Shown here: piece by piece, positions 27,003-35,709 of the stretch
Layout of the letters: every line of letters begins with the position of its first letter
Numbering within the stretch: position 1 is the first letter of the stretch
From: Comamonas piscis
Lineage (GTDB): Bacteria > Pseudomonadota > Gammaproteobacteria > Burkholderiales > Burkholderiaceae_C
Assembly: GCF_014109725.1 (NCBI RefSeq)
Contig: NZ_CP058554.1
Span: forward strand, 2,294,001 to 2,358,000
Length of the DNA stretch: 64,000 nt
Direction: 5' to 3'
Made by a program: the position numbers and the translations under genes
Notes under the pieces: generated by a model
Database searches by the model: none
What the model was told of the DNA's origin: nothing
Seen by the model: the letters and a program-made list of their open reading frames with translations, nothing else

Positions 27003-27776
27003 ATGCCACGCACCCCTTCTTCCACGCGCTTCCCACTCACCGTGCAGCCACGCGGATTGCGCAGCTATGTCTGGCGCCTGCGCGATACGCTGGCGCTGCT
27101 GGCCATGCTCGTGGTGGCTCAGGGCCTGGTGGTAGCTGCACATGACAGCATCATGCAAGGTTGGCACCACATGCTTGCCTGGGCCTGGCCGCGCCTAGGC
27201 CTGGGCTCCGCAGAGCTTGTTGCATGGGGCACCACCGATGTCGCAGGAATCTCGCTGCCCCTGGTGGTGGTGCAATTACCCATGCCTGCGCCTGGCCCGC
27301 TGGCGGCCATCTTCACAGGCTATCTGGCGGGCGTGCTGTGGCTGTTTTCATACCTGCTGCCCCAGGACGGATTGCCTCTGCGCTATTTCTTGCGTCTGGC
27401 CGGACTGCTGTGTGCCGCCAGTGTGCTGGGCTGGCTGTGGTTGCCTCCGGGTAGCGGCATGAGCCCGCAGGCGGTGGTCAATCAACTGTTGATGCTGGGC
27501 ACGGGGTTGCTGTGGTGCATACCGCTGCTGCATGCGCTGGTGCTCTACATCTTTCCGCTGCCACTGGGCCGCCAATTCATGGCCACTGTCCATGCGTTGG
27601 CGCTGGTGGCGCTCAGCGTGCCGCTGCAGGCGGGTGCCATTGCCTGGTTGCTGGTCCATACCAACAGCCTGATGGTGCTCCCACTTTATCTGCTGGCCAC
27701 CTTTCTGCCTCAGGTGGTGATCCAACTGGGTCTGTACGGATATTTCGTCAGTCACACGCCCCATCCGGCGCACTGA
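27003..27776 (+). CDS. Polytopic inner-membrane protein of the polysaccharide locus
   Basis: 257 residues with about six predicted helices (for example LALLAMLVVAQGLVVAA, LAAIFTGYLAGVLWLFSYL, LLCAASVLGWLWL, ALVALSVPLQAGAIAWLL) and short polar loops. No known family is recognised. It starts 14 nt after the barrel gene, so it is in the same operon. It may assist the synthase as an accessory membrane subunit, or act on precursor transport. Function is inferred only from position. Confidence 0.6.
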   Translation: MPRTPSSTRFPLTVQPRGLRSYVWRLRDTLALLAMLVVAQGLVVAAHDSIMQGWHHMLAWAWPRLGLGSAELVAWGTTDVAGISLPLVVVQLPMPAPGPLAAIFTGYLAGVLWLFSYLLPQDGLPLRYFLRLAGLLCAASVLGWLWLPPGSGMSPQAVVNQLLMLGTGLLWCIPLLHALVLYIFPLPLGRQFMATVHALALVALSVPLQAGAIAWLLVHTNSLMVLPLYLLATFLPQVVIQLGLYGYFVSHTPHPAH

Positions 27777-27843
27777 CGCGGATTGCAATGCCTGCCCGGG
27801 CTTCGGGTTTGATGTTCAGCGATAGGCTGACTAAGGAGATGCC

Positions 27844-30225
27844 ATGTGCGCCGATATCCAAATGATCAGATCCAGGAGGCCCAAGGCGGACGCACTCATG
27901 CTGCCCGCTCGGCACGCAGACTGGTGGCGCAGTGCATGTTGGCTGACCGTGGGTATGGTTCTGGTGCTGGGGGGGAGCTGCATCAGCCAACGGGCAGAGG
28001 GCAAGGACATCGTGTCCGCACTCTCCCAGCCGATCCCCGTGGCGCCAGATTCGGGGGTACTGCTGCTGCTCGTCCCCGACGGTACCTTGGAGGCAGAGCC
28101 TGGGGTGAAAGCCTGGAAGGACGCGGCCTCCGAGATTGGCGTGCGTATGACGGTGATAACGGATTCGCAGTTCCTGACCATGGGAACCGAGACAGTGCTG
28201 GAATATGCCGGCTTGGTCCTGCCCGACCAGTTGCACACCATTGCCACCGATGCGGTGGTGGCTGCGATACACGACTTCACTTACCAAGGCGGAAAGACCT
28301 TTCTCACTTTCGACTTCGGCGCCCTGACCCTTCGGTCCGACGGCATGGCGGTCTACCCCATTCCCAAATCGCGCTTGAGTGATCTTGCCGGTGTGGACTA
28401 TGTGCTGTACGACAAGTACCTGGACCGTACGGTGGGCTTGGGGCCGGTAACAGCCATGCGCAGCACATTGCGTGAGCTGCAAGTTCCGCCGGGCAAGTCA
28501 GAGCCGTTTACCACGTCGCCTTCGCCGACCAGCAACGCCCGCGGCGGCAGCCCCTCCATCAGCAGCAGCGCAGGACCTCTGGCCACGGCCCAGATCGTCA
28601 CAAGGCTGGGGCAGGCGGCTGCCCGCGTGGCGCAGCCGCTGGGCAAGATCAGCGGCAAGGTGCCGTTGTTGCAGGCAGCGGGGCTCAAGGACGGGGAGGC
28701 CATGTATGCGCCGGTCAGTCCTGCCGACCCCGGCGGCGTGCGAGCCTTCGATACCCAACAGTTCCAGATGCTGCCCATGCCTGATGCTGCAGCGAGCGAC
28801 CGCAGCCGTTCAAGGACAGTGCGGGTGAACTTCGGGCGTGTGCGACGCGGGGCTGAGCCAACACAGGCGAGCGTGGTGTCGCCCGCCACAGGTATTTCCC
28901 GCGCTGATGAGCGCGCCAAAACCGACAGCCTTCGCGGGGCCGAGGCTGGCGTGGTGGATGTGTTGCAGGCCTACAGCGGTTACCTGCTCGGTTATCTGAT
29001 TTACCCGAGCTACGTCACAGAGGGCGCCTATACCGGAACAGCACTGGCAGCTTCGCCGCAATTTGGCCTGGTTGCAGGCCTCAAGGCCTACGGATCCGGG
29101 CACGTGATGTTTGTGAACCTGCCGCTCACCTACCTCAAAGGGCGTACTGATGCCCTGCCCATGCACGGCATGTTGCAGTATTTCGCCAAGTATGTGCTGG
29201 GCAGCGCACAACTGGCCAATGTGCCCAATGGTGTGCCAGGCATGGTCTTCAACTGGCACCTGGACTCGATGGAGGCCCAGCAGCCGACGCGCGCGCTGGA
29301 ACAGGCTGGAATCTTCAATACAGGCTCCTCCAGCATCCACATCACCGCAGGTCCCGACACCATCAATTTCGGCGATAAGCTGGGCTTCGATCTCAATAAC
29401 AACGCTACCGCCAAAGCTTTTCTGCGGCGCATGCGCGCCAAGGGACATGCCGTAGGTTCGCATGGCGGATGGATTCACGACTACTACGGTCTGAACGCCA
29501 GCGAAACCAATGGCAGCAGCTTTCTCCAGTACCTAGTGCTCAATCGCCAATCCGTAGCCGGAGCGCTGGGCCATCCTTCGCGGGACTACTCTGCCCCTCA
29601 GGGTAACAACCCGCGTTGGGCGATGGACTGGTTGGAGCAGCAGGGCGTGGTCGGAGTCTATTTTGGCGGTCATACCGGCCTGGGCGTGACGCGTCAGTAC
29701 CGCGATGGCGCGTTGCGCAACGGCAATTTGTGGGTGGTCCCGGTGACGCCCATGGGCAACTACGCCACCTTCGAGGAGTTCCAAGAGTACAACGTGCCTA
29801 AAGTGGAGGTCATCGACTGGTACCACTCCCTGGTTGATTTCGGCATCACGCAGAACACGGTTCGCATGGTCTACGCGCACCCGCCTGGCGCTTATGACTG
29901 GATTGACGTGATGAAGGACTTGCAGACTTATGCCGCCTCTCAAGGCACTGCCAGGTTCCAGTGGTACAACATGGCTCGCTTGGCCGACTTCATGACCAAG
30001 CGCGAGAAGGTGCAGTGGAGCGAGCAAATGGATGGCAGCGGGATCGTCCATTTCCAAGCCAGTCACCCGGTGGATCTGAGTGAGATGGTGTGGCGTCTGC
30101 CCAAACTTCGCTATCAAATGCCCAGTACCGTCAATGGCGGTAGTGTGGAGGATGGCGGAAGCGTGTGGCTGGTGCGGGCCGCAACGGGTGTGCGTACGCT
30201 GACCTTCAAGTCTTTGCTCAATTAA
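27844..30225 (+). CDS. Large envelope protein with polysaccharide-deacetylase-like domain
   Basis: 793 residues. AAGGAG sits 5 nt before the ATG. A transmembrane or signal segment lies at about 27-46. Residues 75-150 look like a class I glutamine-amidotransferase-like or ThuA-like Rossmann stretch (VLLLLVPDGTLEAEPGVKAW). Residues 185-330 are a disordered Ser/Pro/Ala linker. From about residue 465 comes a NodB-like fold: FNWHLDSME, then SHGGWIHDYYG, then HPSRDYSAPQG, and VYAHPPGAYDW. The aspartate and paired histidines are those expected of metal-dependent deacetylases. Likely N-deacetylates the exported polymer in the periplasm, as PgaB or PelA do. Confidence 0.65.
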   Translation: MCADIQMIRSRRPKADALMLPARHADWWRSACWLTVGMVLVLGGSCISQRAEGKDIVSALSQPIPVAPDSGVLLLLVPDGTLEAEPGVKAWKDAASEIGVRMTVITDSQFLTMGTETVLEYAGLVLPDQLHTIATDAVVAAIHDFTYQGGKTFLTFDFGALTLRSDGMAVYPIPKSRLSDLAGVDYVLYDKYLDRTVGLGPVTAMRSTLRELQVPPGKSEPFTTSPSPTSNARGGSPSISSSAGPLATAQIVTRLGQAAARVAQPLGKISGKVPLLQAAGLKDGEAMYAPVSPADPGGVRAFDTQQFQMLPMPDAAASDRSRSRTVRVNFGRVRRGAEPTQASVVSPATGISRADERAKTDSLRGAEAGVVDVLQAYSGYLLGYLIYPSYVTEGAYTGTALAASPQFGLVAGLKAYGSGHVMFVNLPLTYLKGRTDALPMHGMLQYFAKYVLGSAQLANVPNGVPGMVFNWHLDSMEAQQPTRALEQAGIFNTGSSSIHITAGPDTINFGDKLGFDLNNNATAKAFLRRMRAKGHAVGSHGGWIHDYYGLNASETNGSSFLQYLVLNRQSVAGALGHPSRDYSAPQGNNPRWAMDWLEQQGVVGVYFGGHTGLGVTRQYRDGALRNGNLWVVPVTPMGNYATFEEFQEYNVPKVEVIDWYHSLVDFGITQNTVRMVYAHPPGAYDWIDVMKDLQTYAASQGTARFQWYNMARLADFMTKREKVQWSEQMDGSGIVHFQASHPVDLSEMVWRLPKLRYQMPSTVNGGSVEDGGSVWLVRAATGVRTLTFKSLLN

Positions 30226-30249
30226 ACCTCACCGTCCATCAGCAGCGAG

Positions 30250-30290
30250 ATCGGTGAACAGCGAGTTAGCATCCTTGTTCACCGATTTTC
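30250..30290 (+). terminator. Operon terminator after the deacetylase gene
   Basis: Perfect 11-bp stem ATCGGTGAACA / TGTTCACCGAT with a 15-nt loop and followed by TTTTC. Marks the end of the polysaccharide operon. Confidence 0.8.
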
Positions 30291-30570
30291 TGTGTCTGCC
30301 CTAAGCGACTGCATGGACGACAAAGATGGGGAAAGCTACGGCCCCCTGGGTCTGCAATAGAGTTTGTTGGCTAGCGCACAGACTCTGCTCATTACTACGT
30401 GTAGCCTTGGCAACATATTGTATTGGCAAGTTGCTGTCCGACCTCATTATTGATGGTTCCCTATGAATGAATGATTCAATCGGTTTCTGTGTTGCAGCGT
30501 ATTCTTCGCTGCTGTCAGCGGTTGGGTGAGAATTTTTCACCGAGATTTAAGGTGTTTTCAAGGAGTATTG

Positions 30571-30789
30571 ATGAGACGTCTACTATCCATAAAGCCAACG
30601 GCGGAGGCAGCGCATGATTTCTCCATGATTATGAAGAATGCCAATTTTCAACAATCGAAGGGTTCTGTGGGTGGAGATTCCTTGGTGGCGCATCAAAGCA
30701 CAATCTGTCCAGAAAATGTTTTAGTCAGGGATCTTGTTATTTCATTGCAAGCGGGGCGGCTTAAATTTTTCGCATCACCAGCAGAGTAG
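30571..30789 (+). CDS. Small hypothetical protein
   Basis: 72 residues starting MRRLLSIKPTAEAAHDFSMI. AGGAG at 30561-30565 is well placed. No transmembrane helix or known motif; a lone Cys lies in TICPENVLV. It stands between the polysaccharide operon and the response regulator in an AT-rich setting. Kept because of the ribosome site; homology is unknown. Confidence 0.4.
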   Translation: MRRLLSIKPTAEAAHDFSMIMKNANFQQSKGSVGGDSLVAHQSTICPENVLVRDLVISLQAGRLKFFASPAE

Positions 30790-31054
30790 GGGTGCTGTCG
30801 CCTAGGTCTAGAGTCGATGTTGGTCAGGTGACTATTTTTTATAAAAAATCGGAGTCGAGGGTATTCTTATTTGAAATAATATTGTTGGACGGTTTCGCCA
30901 GTGTATGGCATTCATTGTTGGGGTGGCGAATTTCAAAAATACCTGATGAGGCCTGGGGAACCCCGTTTATGAATAAGATGCAAGCACTTTTCTTTTGAAA
31001 TCAATAATTATTAGTGTATCGGTCGATATTTTTTTATAATTAATAATCACGATC
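30790..31054. other. AT-rich regulatory gap before the response regulator
   Basis: No supported gene. The last 60 bp (TTTTTTTATAATTAATAATCACGATC) look like the promoter area of the response regulator. A 68-codon frame from 30792 has no ribosome site. Confidence 0.45.
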
Positions 31055-31780
31055 ATGCAACAAAACTCTAATTTCTTTAAATTTACAATTGCCATTATTG
31101 AGGAAAATGAGAATATTCGAGTCAATATATGCAATTTCCTTGGGCAAGCAGGTGTACATGCCTGGGGCGCAGAGTCCGTCGAAAAATTCTACATAACGCT
31201 GTTGAGGGAAAAGGCCGATCTGGTAGTCGTTGATCTGAGCCTGCCGCGTGAAGACAAGTTGTGCCTCATCGAGCGTTTGGCCGAGCAGTGCATACCGGTA
31301 GTCGTCCTGACTGCACGCAGTGATCTGTGCAGCTGTATCACGGGATTGACCACCGGTGCATTGCGGTATTTTGTTGAGCCTGACGACCTGCATGCCTTGG
31401 CCGCAAGCTTGCGCGCGCAGCTACCCCTGGCTGCAACGGTGACTGCGCCGGTGAAACTGGCCCTCAATGGTGGCCATCCTGCTTGGCATCTTGACAAGGC
31501 GGCCGCTCGTCTGGTTGCCCCTAATCGACACTCGATACCACTGACTAGTCGTGAGCTCCAGTTGATGGTGCATCTGTATGCAGCTGACGAAAACATCGTA
31601 GGCAAGAAGGAACTACTTGATGCGATGGGCTATGCCTATGTGCAAGATGGCTTCCATCGGATCGAGTCTCAGCTCAACCGTCTGAGGCGTAAGACTTTGC
31701 AGAGCACTGGCATGCCGCTGCCCATTCGTGCCGTGTTTGGCAAAGGGCTGGTCTTCGTCAGCCAACACGCGCTGCGCTAA
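31055..31780 (+). CDS. Orphan OmpR-type response regulator with degenerate receiver
   Basis: 241 residues: receiver domain 10-125 and winged-helix output 150-236. Acidic pocket E16-E17, phosphoacceptor D60 in VVVDLSLP and the switch threonine in VVLTARSD are present. The invariant lysine of the usual K-P dipeptide is replaced (ALRYFVEPDD), so classical phosphorylation signalling is doubtful. The DNA-binding half (TSRELQLMVHLYA, RIESQLNRLRRK) looks normal. No histidine kinase is nearby. Its place behind the polysaccharide locus makes it the prime candidate regulator. Confidence 0.8.
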   Translation: MQQNSNFFKFTIAIIEENENIRVNICNFLGQAGVHAWGAESVEKFYITLLREKADLVVVDLSLPREDKLCLIERLAEQCIPVVVLTARSDLCSCITGLTTGALRYFVEPDDLHALAASLRAQLPLAATVTAPVKLALNGGHPAWHLDKAAARLVAPNRHSIPLTSRELQLMVHLYAADENIVGKKELLDAMGYAYVQDGFHRIESQLNRLRRKTLQSTGMPLPIRAVFGKGLVFVSQHALR

Positions 31781-32073
31781 TAAGAGCCGCGAACACAAGC
31801 CTTGCTACGTCGCTCTTCATGCTTGCCATATGCCTGTGCAGTCTGCGGTTTGCTGCCTCCTCGGAGGCACCCAGCTTCCACCGCAAACCTGCGTTTGGAT
31901 GGGGCTTGTTAGCAGCTCCATGTGGCCTGAGGCTTTGGGGTTGACAGCGTGAGGCCGTTGAACCATTGCAGGGTAGTCTTAAGGGCTTATTTGACGTTGC
32001 CCGGCGCTTGCTACGTCCGGCAAACAAGCAGCCAAAAATCATGACAAGAGATGCGACCCGGCCGCAAAGGTGC
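31781..32073. other. Non-coding flank left of the IS66 element
   Basis: No gene recognised. Ends in the 8-bp target sequence AAAGGTGC at 32066-32073, which is repeated right of the element; the original intergenic region continues from 34574. Confidence 0.5.
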
Positions 32074-32125
32074 GTAAGCACGCGGTGATCCCATATTGAC
32101 CGCTGACGGGCGTCGCGGTTAAAGC

Positions 32126-33691
32126 TCAGGCGTCGGCAGGCTGCCAGCGATGCGGCAGCAGTTGGTCAATGTCCCGGGTCCTGTGCGTTGGCAACCGTGT
32201 CAGCACGTCCCTCAGGTATGCATAGGGATCATGCCCGGTCATGCGCGCCGACTGCACCAAGCTCATCACCGCCGCCGCACGCTGGCCCGCGCGCAAGCTG
32301 CCGGCGAACAGCCAGTTATTGCGACCAATGGCAATCGGCCGGATCTGGTTCTCGATCCAGTTGTTGTCCACGGGCAATTGCCCATCATCCGCGAAGCGCG
32401 TCAGCGCTGTCCAGCGCCTGAGGCTGTAATCCAGTGCCCTGGCCGTCGCCGAGCTGTCCGGCATCTTGTGCCGCTGCAATGTCATCCACTCGTGCAGCGC
32501 ATTGAGCACCGGCTTACTGTGCTGCTGCCGGATGGCCTGGCGCTGATCGGCGTTCAGATCCTTCACCTCGCGTTCGATGTCGTAGACCTTGCTGAACTGC
32601 TCCAGCGCGAACCCTGCGATCTGGCTCTTGTTGGCCGCATGCAGATCGAAGAATTTGCGACGCGCATGCGCCAGGCAACCGGCTTCCGTTATGCCGTTGG
32701 CAAACCCGGCTTTGTAGCCACTGAAGTCATCACAGACCAAGCTGCCCTCCCAATCACCCAGGAAGGCCCGTGCATGCTCACCGGCCCTTGACTCGCAGAA
32801 GTCATACACCACAGCCTTGATGTCTTCGAAGGCGCCTGGCGCATAGGCCCACAGGTAAGCACGGTGTGTCGTGCCTTTACCCGGTTTGAGCATCTGCACC
32901 GGCGTCTCGTCGGCGTGCAGCACGCGGTGGCTGAGTATCTCGGCCTTCAAAGCATCGACCAGCGGTTGCAGCCGCACGCCGCAGGTGCCGACCCATTGCG
33001 CCAGGGTGGAGCGGGGGATGGCCAGACCGGCGCGGCCAAAGATGCTCTCCTGCCGGTACAGCGGCAGATGATCGGCGTACTTGGCCACCAGCACCTGGGC
33101 CAGCAGACCGGCGGTCGGGATACCTTTGTCGATCACATGCGCGTCGACCGGTGCCTGTTGAATACTTTCGCACTTCGCGCACGCCCATTTGCCGCGGATG
33201 TGGCGCTCTACCGTGAATACGCCTGGCACATAGTCCAGCTTCTCGGCCACGTCTTCGCCGATGCGTTGCATCTGGCAGCCGCAACCGGGCGTGCTGCAGG
33301 TGGTCGACTCGGGCTCGTGGTGGATCTCGCGCCGGGGCAGTTGGGTCGGTAGCGGCTGGCGTTTGGGTTGTTGTTTGGCGTCAGGCGCTGCAGCCGGTGG
33401 CTGGAGCTGTTCGATCTCGACGGCGACGGCTGCCAGGTCGGCCTCTATCTCGTCTTCGAGCAGGCTCTTTTGCTCGGCGTTGAAACGCTCGGACTGGGCG
33501 GCAAACTTCATGCGTTTGAGCAGCGCGTTCTCGTGGGTGAGCTTGGCGTTGAGTGCCTGGCTGTGCTTGAGTTCGGTTTGGTGGCGGGCGATTTGCGCAT
33601 CCTTGTCAGTCACGTGGCCCATGAGGCTGGCGACCATCTCGCGCAGTTGCTCTGCACTGAGATTGTTCAGGGATTGTTGCTGCACCACCAT
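32126..33691 (-). CDS. tnpC: IS66 transposase TnpC
   Basis: 521 residues. The start at 33691 (MVVQQQSLNNLSAEQLREMV) agrees with family N-termini; the open frame runs further upstream but that part overlaps tnpB. N-terminal coiled coil of about residues 20-90 (DAQIARHQTELKHSQALNAK), zinc-finger-like cysteines (CSTPGCGCQ, CAKCES), then the DDE domain (VLHADETPVQ, DDFSGYKAGF, NNWIENQIRPIAIGRNNWLF). Complete, with the C-terminal RDVLTRLP region of the family. Confidence 0.95.
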   Translation of the reverse strand: MVVQQQSLNNLSAEQLREMVASLMGHVTDKDAQIARHQTELKHSQALNAKLTHENALLKRMKFAAQSERFNAEQKSLLEDEIEADLAAVAVEIEQLQPPAAAPDAKQQPKRQPLPTQLPRREIHHEPESTTCSTPGCGCQMQRIGEDVAEKLDYVPGVFTVERHIRGKWACAKCESIQQAPVDAHVIDKGIPTAGLLAQVLVAKYADHLPLYRQESIFGRAGLAIPRSTLAQWVGTCGVRLQPLVDALKAEILSHRVLHADETPVQMLKPGKGTTHRAYLWAYAPGAFEDIKAVVYDFCESRAGEHARAFLGDWEGSLVCDDFSGYKAGFANGITEAGCLAHARRKFFDLHAANKSQIAGFALEQFSKVYDIEREVKDLNADQRQAIRQQHSKPVLNALHEWMTLQRHKMPDSSATARALDYSLRRWTALTRFADDGQLPVDNNWIENQIRPIAIGRNNWLFAGSLRAGQRAAAVMSLVQSARMTGHDPYAYLRDVLTRLPTHRTRDIDQLLPHRWQPADA

Positions 33692-33756
33692 GGCAGCAAG
33701 TGTGCCAAGGAAGGCCCTGCGCTGCCATGCGCAGATCCACGGATTGCGCGCCGACT

Positions 33757-34089
33757 TCAGACCACGGTGATGATGCCCGCGTCTCCCATGCGCTGCCAGG
33801 GCAGGCCCAGCACCAGGGTGTCGAGCTGGGCGGGTTCCAACTGCCACTGGGCTTCCCCCGGCGCAGGCCAGATGAACTTGCCCTGGTGCAGGCGCCGAGC
33901 GGCCAGCCAGATGCCGATGCCGTCGTGCACCAGCACTTTGATGCGGTTGGCACGTTTCTTGGCGAACAGATAGGCGTGGTGGGGGTGGGCTGCGCCGAAG
34001 ACGATGACCACCCGGGCCAGCGCTGTGTCGGTGCCAGCGCGCATGTCCAGCGGGGCCGTGGCCAGCCAGGCGGCATCGATGCGGATCAT
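33757..34089 (-). CDS. tnpB: IS66 accessory protein TnpB
   Basis: 110 residues from the ATG at 34089: MIRIDAAWLATAPLDMRAGTDTAL, then HHAYLFAKKRANRIKVLVHD and GIWLAARRLHQGKF, the IS66 Orf2 signature. Needed with TnpA for efficient transposition; exact biochemical role unknown. Confidence 0.93.
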   Translation of the reverse strand: MIRIDAAWLATAPLDMRAGTDTALARVVIVFGAAHPHHAYLFAKKRANRIKVLVHDGIGIWLAARRLHQGKFIWPAPGEAQWQLEPAQLDTLVLGLPWQRMGDAGIITVV

Positions 34090-34139
34090 CGCAGCAGCGC
34101 GCGCAGCATCTGAGCACAGGCGCTGGCAGCGTCCACAGG

Positions 34140-34496
34140 TCAATGCAGGGTAACCTTCATGGCGTGATGTTGGAGCTCAATGCGGATGCTGGATGGCGGT
34201 GTCGAGGGCTCGCCTTTACTGGCCAATACAGGCAGCGAGGCGGTGAGATCAATAGGGATGAATGCAGGAGCCGGGACCTCATCGCTGAGCAAGGGTGACC
34301 CTTGGCGATGGTCCTTGAGCCAGCGGTGCAGCACGTTGGCGTTCATGCCATGTTGCAGGGCCAAGGCGGCAATCGAGGCGCCAGGCTGCTTGCAGGCGGT
34401 GAGCAGTTCGCTCTTGAACTGCGGGGTATAGGTACGGCGCGTGCGCGGCACCGAGTAGCGAGGGGGTTGAGAGTCTTTGAGCAAGATCGTGTCCAC
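34140..34496 (-). CDS. tnpA: IS66 accessory protein TnpA
   Basis: 118 residues beginning (GTG start at 34496) MDTILLKDSQPPRYSVPRTR, with a helix-turn-helix around RRTYTPQFKSELLTACKQPG and HGMNANVLHRWLKDHR, as in IS66 Orf1 and IS3 OrfA. The start codon and the first codons lie inside a 20-bp perfect inverted repeat, and no Shine-Dalgarno is visible. Confidence 0.9.
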   Translation of the reverse strand: MDTILLKDSQPPRYSVPRTRRTYTPQFKSELLTACKQPGASIAALALQHGMNANVLHRWLKDHRQGSPLLSDEVPAPAFIPIDLTASLPVLASKGEPSTPPSSIRIELQHHAMKVTLH

Positions 34497-34524
34497 GTAG
34501 GTTTCGTGGACACGATCTTGCTCA
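34478..34524 (-). promoter_or_regulatory. 20-bp fold-back hairpin over the tnpA start
   Basis: TGAGCAAGATCGTGTCCACG (34478-34497) is followed after 7 nt by its exact reverse complement (34505-34524). The tnpA start codon at 34494-34496 is in the stem. In transcripts that enter from outside the element the hairpin would hide the start, as in the fold-back inhibition known for other IS elements. Confidence 0.75.
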
Positions 34525-34783
34525 GAGGTGAGTATCGCATCAAGATGGGATTACCGGCCCCTTACAAAGGTGCACGCTGCGGAGGCGAACAAACAGATGC
34601 CATGGCACTCAGGGATGTCGAACGCTTTTGCTCGAATCCACCATAGGGATACAAGAGCAAGACCGGTGATGCAAGGCCAAACGTGAAATCGATGCAGGCA
34701 GGATGAGCGACGCCTACCAAGAGCCGCCATTTGCATGTGAAGAGTAGATGCTTGCCTGGTACTGCTGCTGCGGCGCTGCGCGT

Positions 34784-35539
34784 TCAGTCAGCGCTCGGAA
34801 CTGGCAGCAGGCGCTTGTATTCCTGTTTGACCACGGCGTAGCACTCGCAGGTACGCTGCTCAATACCGACACGGTCGTGCACCGTGATATGGCCACGCCG
34901 GTACTGGATCAAGCCCGCTTTTTGTAAACGCCCGGCAGCCTCGGTAACACCTTCCCGGCGCACCCCCAGCATATTGGCGATGAGCTCCTGCGTCATCACC
35001 AGTTCATTGCTGTCCAAGCGGTCCAGGCTCATCAGTAACCAACGGCACAGTTGCTGATCCAAGGAATGGTGGCGGTTGCACACAGCCGTCTGTGACATCT
35101 GTGTCAGCAAGGCTTGGGTGTAGCGCAGCAGCAGATGCATCACGTCACCCGCGCGATTGAACTCCGTCATCATGAAGTGGGCCTTGAGCCGCAGCGCCTG
35201 GCCGGCGCTTTGCACCACGGCACGGCTTGGCGTGGTCTGGCCACCCATAAATAACGAGACGCCAATCAGGCCCTCATTGCCGACAACTGCAATCTCTGCT
35301 GAGCCTCCATCGGCCAGCACATAGAGCAAAGAGACAATGGAGGATATGGGGAAGTAGACGTGGCTGAGGTGCCCGCCCGATTCGTAGAGTACAGCGCCCA
35401 AGGGCATCTCTATGCACTCCAGATCCGGCAACCATTGGGCTAGCTCATGCTCAGGCAGGGCAGCCAAAAGCAGATTACCTCGAGCATGGGAGGCAGTGAC
35501 CACGGATGCCTTTCTACTGAAGAAAGCGACAGTCCTCAT
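34784..35539 (-). CDS. Crp/Fnr-family regulator
   Basis: 251 residues: cyclic-nucleotide-binding-like beta roll (VLYESGGHLSHVYFPISSIVSLL, 50-75), a long dimerisation helix and a C-terminal winged helix (TQELIANMLGVRREGVTEAAGRL). No Fnr-type N-terminal cysteine cluster. Members of this subgroup (with the FPIS-x-IVSLL motif) are common beside sensory genes in Comamonadaceae. Divergent from the kaiC module, so it may control it. Confidence 0.85.
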   Translation of the reverse strand: MRTVAFFSRKASVVTASHARGNLLLAALPEHELAQWLPDLECIEMPLGAVLYESGGHLSHVYFPISSIVSLLYVLADGGSAEIAVVGNEGLIGVSLFMGGQTTPSRAVVQSAGQALRLKAHFMMTEFNRAGDVMHLLLRYTQALLTQMSQTAVCNRHHSLDQQLCRWLLMSLDRLDSNELVMTQELIANMLGVRREGVTEAAGRLQKAGLIQYRRGHITVHDRVGIEQRTCECYAVVKQEYKRLLPVPSAD

Positions 35540-35709
35540 GACTGGCGAACACCCCGGTGGGGAGCAGAGTTATTACAGTATAGTCGGCTTTTTCCTTGGG
35601 GCCTTAGGCTGCGGCGCGCGGCGGGAATCCCATGTTGGCCCGACCAGGCTGCGCCGGCTGCTCATATTCATTTATCCACCGACTTGATGAAAGACGCTCA
35701 GATCCAAAT

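Larger units (their letters stand above)
32074..34565 (-). mobile_element. Complete IS66-family element
   Basis: 2492 bp. Terminal inverted repeats GTAAGCACGCGGTGATCCCA and GTAAGGGGCCGGTAATCCCA (read inwards). The 8-bp target AAAGGTGC is duplicated exactly at 32066-32073 and 34566-34573. Holds tnpA, tnpB and tnpC on the minus strand, all open. The clean duplication argues for a recent, simple insertion. Confidence 0.95.

Noticed and set aside
30301..30540. 79-codon minus-strand frame behind the polysaccharide operon
   Set aside because: Starts with GTG without a ribosome site, overlaps the likely leader of the 72-residue gene on the other strand.
32126..34117. 663-codon version of TnpC
   Set aside because: The extra N-terminus overlaps tnpB in another frame and does not belong to the IS66 family; start set at 33691.
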